Shown here one piece after another: positions 24,407 through 24,915 of a stretch of 24,915 nucleotides of DNA (positions are counted from its first letter, which is position 1; each line of letters starts with the position of its first letter). This DNA is from a virus. The notes under the pieces are model-generated. The model saw only the letters and a program-made list of their open reading frames with translations. It had not been told where the DNA came from and did no database searches. The DNA lies in IMG/VR virus record IMGVR_UViG_3300032224_001359, positions 1 to 24,915 of that record. One strand, given 5' to 3'. A program made the translations under genes and the position numbers.

Positions 24407-24915
24407 ATGCGGTCTTACTCTCCCGGTGGCCGGTTTGACGCAGATTTTGAGACAGACGACCTTCTTGTAGGAGTCGACACTGATCTTAAAAACCCTGTAG
24501 GAACTTCCGCGCTTTGGTACATCTATGACCCAGTTAATACTGTCATAGACCCTATTTATGATGTTGGTCAAGATATTAGCGGAGCCGTTGGCGGGAAACG
24601 CTGGACAGGCCCATACACAATTCCAATTATCAGAGCTTTGTGGACTCAAGGAGATGTTAAAACATCTGTTGCCGGTTACTACAACGACGATACTCTTCAC
24701 TTAACCCTTAACGCCGAAGACGTTGAGCGCATATCTCCAGGATTTTTTAAAGTACCCGAGATCCAACTTCGCGGACGTATTGTGTGGAAGAACCAGGTCT
24801 ACCGCCCATACGGTGTTCAACAAAGGGGCATTATTGCTGAGAGATATACCCTTGTTACAGTAGAATGTATTCAGATAATGCCAGAAGAGATGGTCAATGA
24901 TCCTCAATTCCAGGC
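24407..24915 (+). CDS. Probable head-tail connector/neck protein, 3' truncated by the window
   Basis: An open frame from ATG 24407 to the window edge, at least 169 residues: MRSYSPGGRFDADFETDDL, then SALWYIYDPVNTVIDPIYDVG, GKRWTGPYTIPIIRALWTQG, DTLHLTLNAEDVERISPGFF, VWKNQVYRPYGVQQRGIIAE and MPEEMVNDPQFQ. This resembles proteins I associate with the neck region of actinophages (head closure or stopper type), but the exact connector class cannot be fixed from sequence alone. There is no Shine-Dalgarno site; the ATG lies 6 nt after the previous stop, so reinitiation is likely. No stop codon lies within the window. Confidence 0.65.
   Translation, partial: MRSYSPGGRFDADFETDDLLVGVDTDLKNPVGTSALWYIYDPVNTVIDPIYDVGQDISGAVGGKRWTGPYTIPIIRALWTQGDVKTSVAGYYNDDTLHLTLNAEDVERISPGFFKVPEIQLRGRIVWKNQVYRPYGVQQRGIIAERYTLVTVECIQIMPEEMVNDPQFQ

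Noticed and set aside
24305-24700. Minus-strand 131-codon open frame near the right end
   Set aside because: It is opposite two forward genes, has no recognisable features, and its Cys/Asn-rich content looks like random antisense.

Overview
The window looks like part of a tailed dsDNA phage (Caudoviricetes) genome. Its virion-morphogenesis block reads rightward, with a short leftward regulatory/lysis pair at the left end. A WhiB-type Fe-S regulator and several small proteins of actinophage type point to an actinobacterial host. The base composition is well below that of Mycobacterium or Streptomyces phages, and the tail proteins carry modules I associate with aquatic phages. A low-GC freshwater or marine actinobacterium is therefore the best guess for host; this is inference.

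Layout. 1-100: the last codons of a rightward gene and a strong bidirectional terminator. 101-890 (minus): a WhiB-like regulator and a secreted transglycosylase-type lysin whose 3' end overlaps it. 891-1116: the divergent control region, 226 bp and the longest gene-free stretch. 1117-1610: two small membrane proteins, holin candidates, closed by a good intrinsic terminator. 1684-3234: five tightly coupled small genes (two Cys-cluster proteins, a KTSC-domain protein, two unknowns). 3235-3359: a leader with promoter-like and terminator-like elements. 3360-10066: the head block (large terminase, two small unknowns, portal, scaffold, N4-gp56-like major capsid protein, a small head-associated protein), with GC-rich hairpins between several genes. 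10174-11247: a probable neck protein with an added Ig-like domain. 11249-23187: about 12 kb of adhesin or fibre genes: a collagen-like fibre, a Gly-rich fibre, a 2027-residue repeat protein, and two paralogous small fibre proteins. 23200-24400: a GT2-TPR glycosyltransferase and a 47-residue protein. 24407 to the end: a probable head-tail connector, cut by the window edge.

How they work together. Portal, scaffold and capsid protein build the prohead and the terminase fills it. The neck protein and the last gene would close the head. The fibre genes between them would provide the host-contact surface, and the glycosyltransferase may modify virion or host glycans. The lysin and membrane proteins would release progeny. 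No small terminase, capsid protease, tail tube, tape measure, integrase, tRNA or CRISPR array is recognisable. Tail genes presumably lie beyond the right edge.
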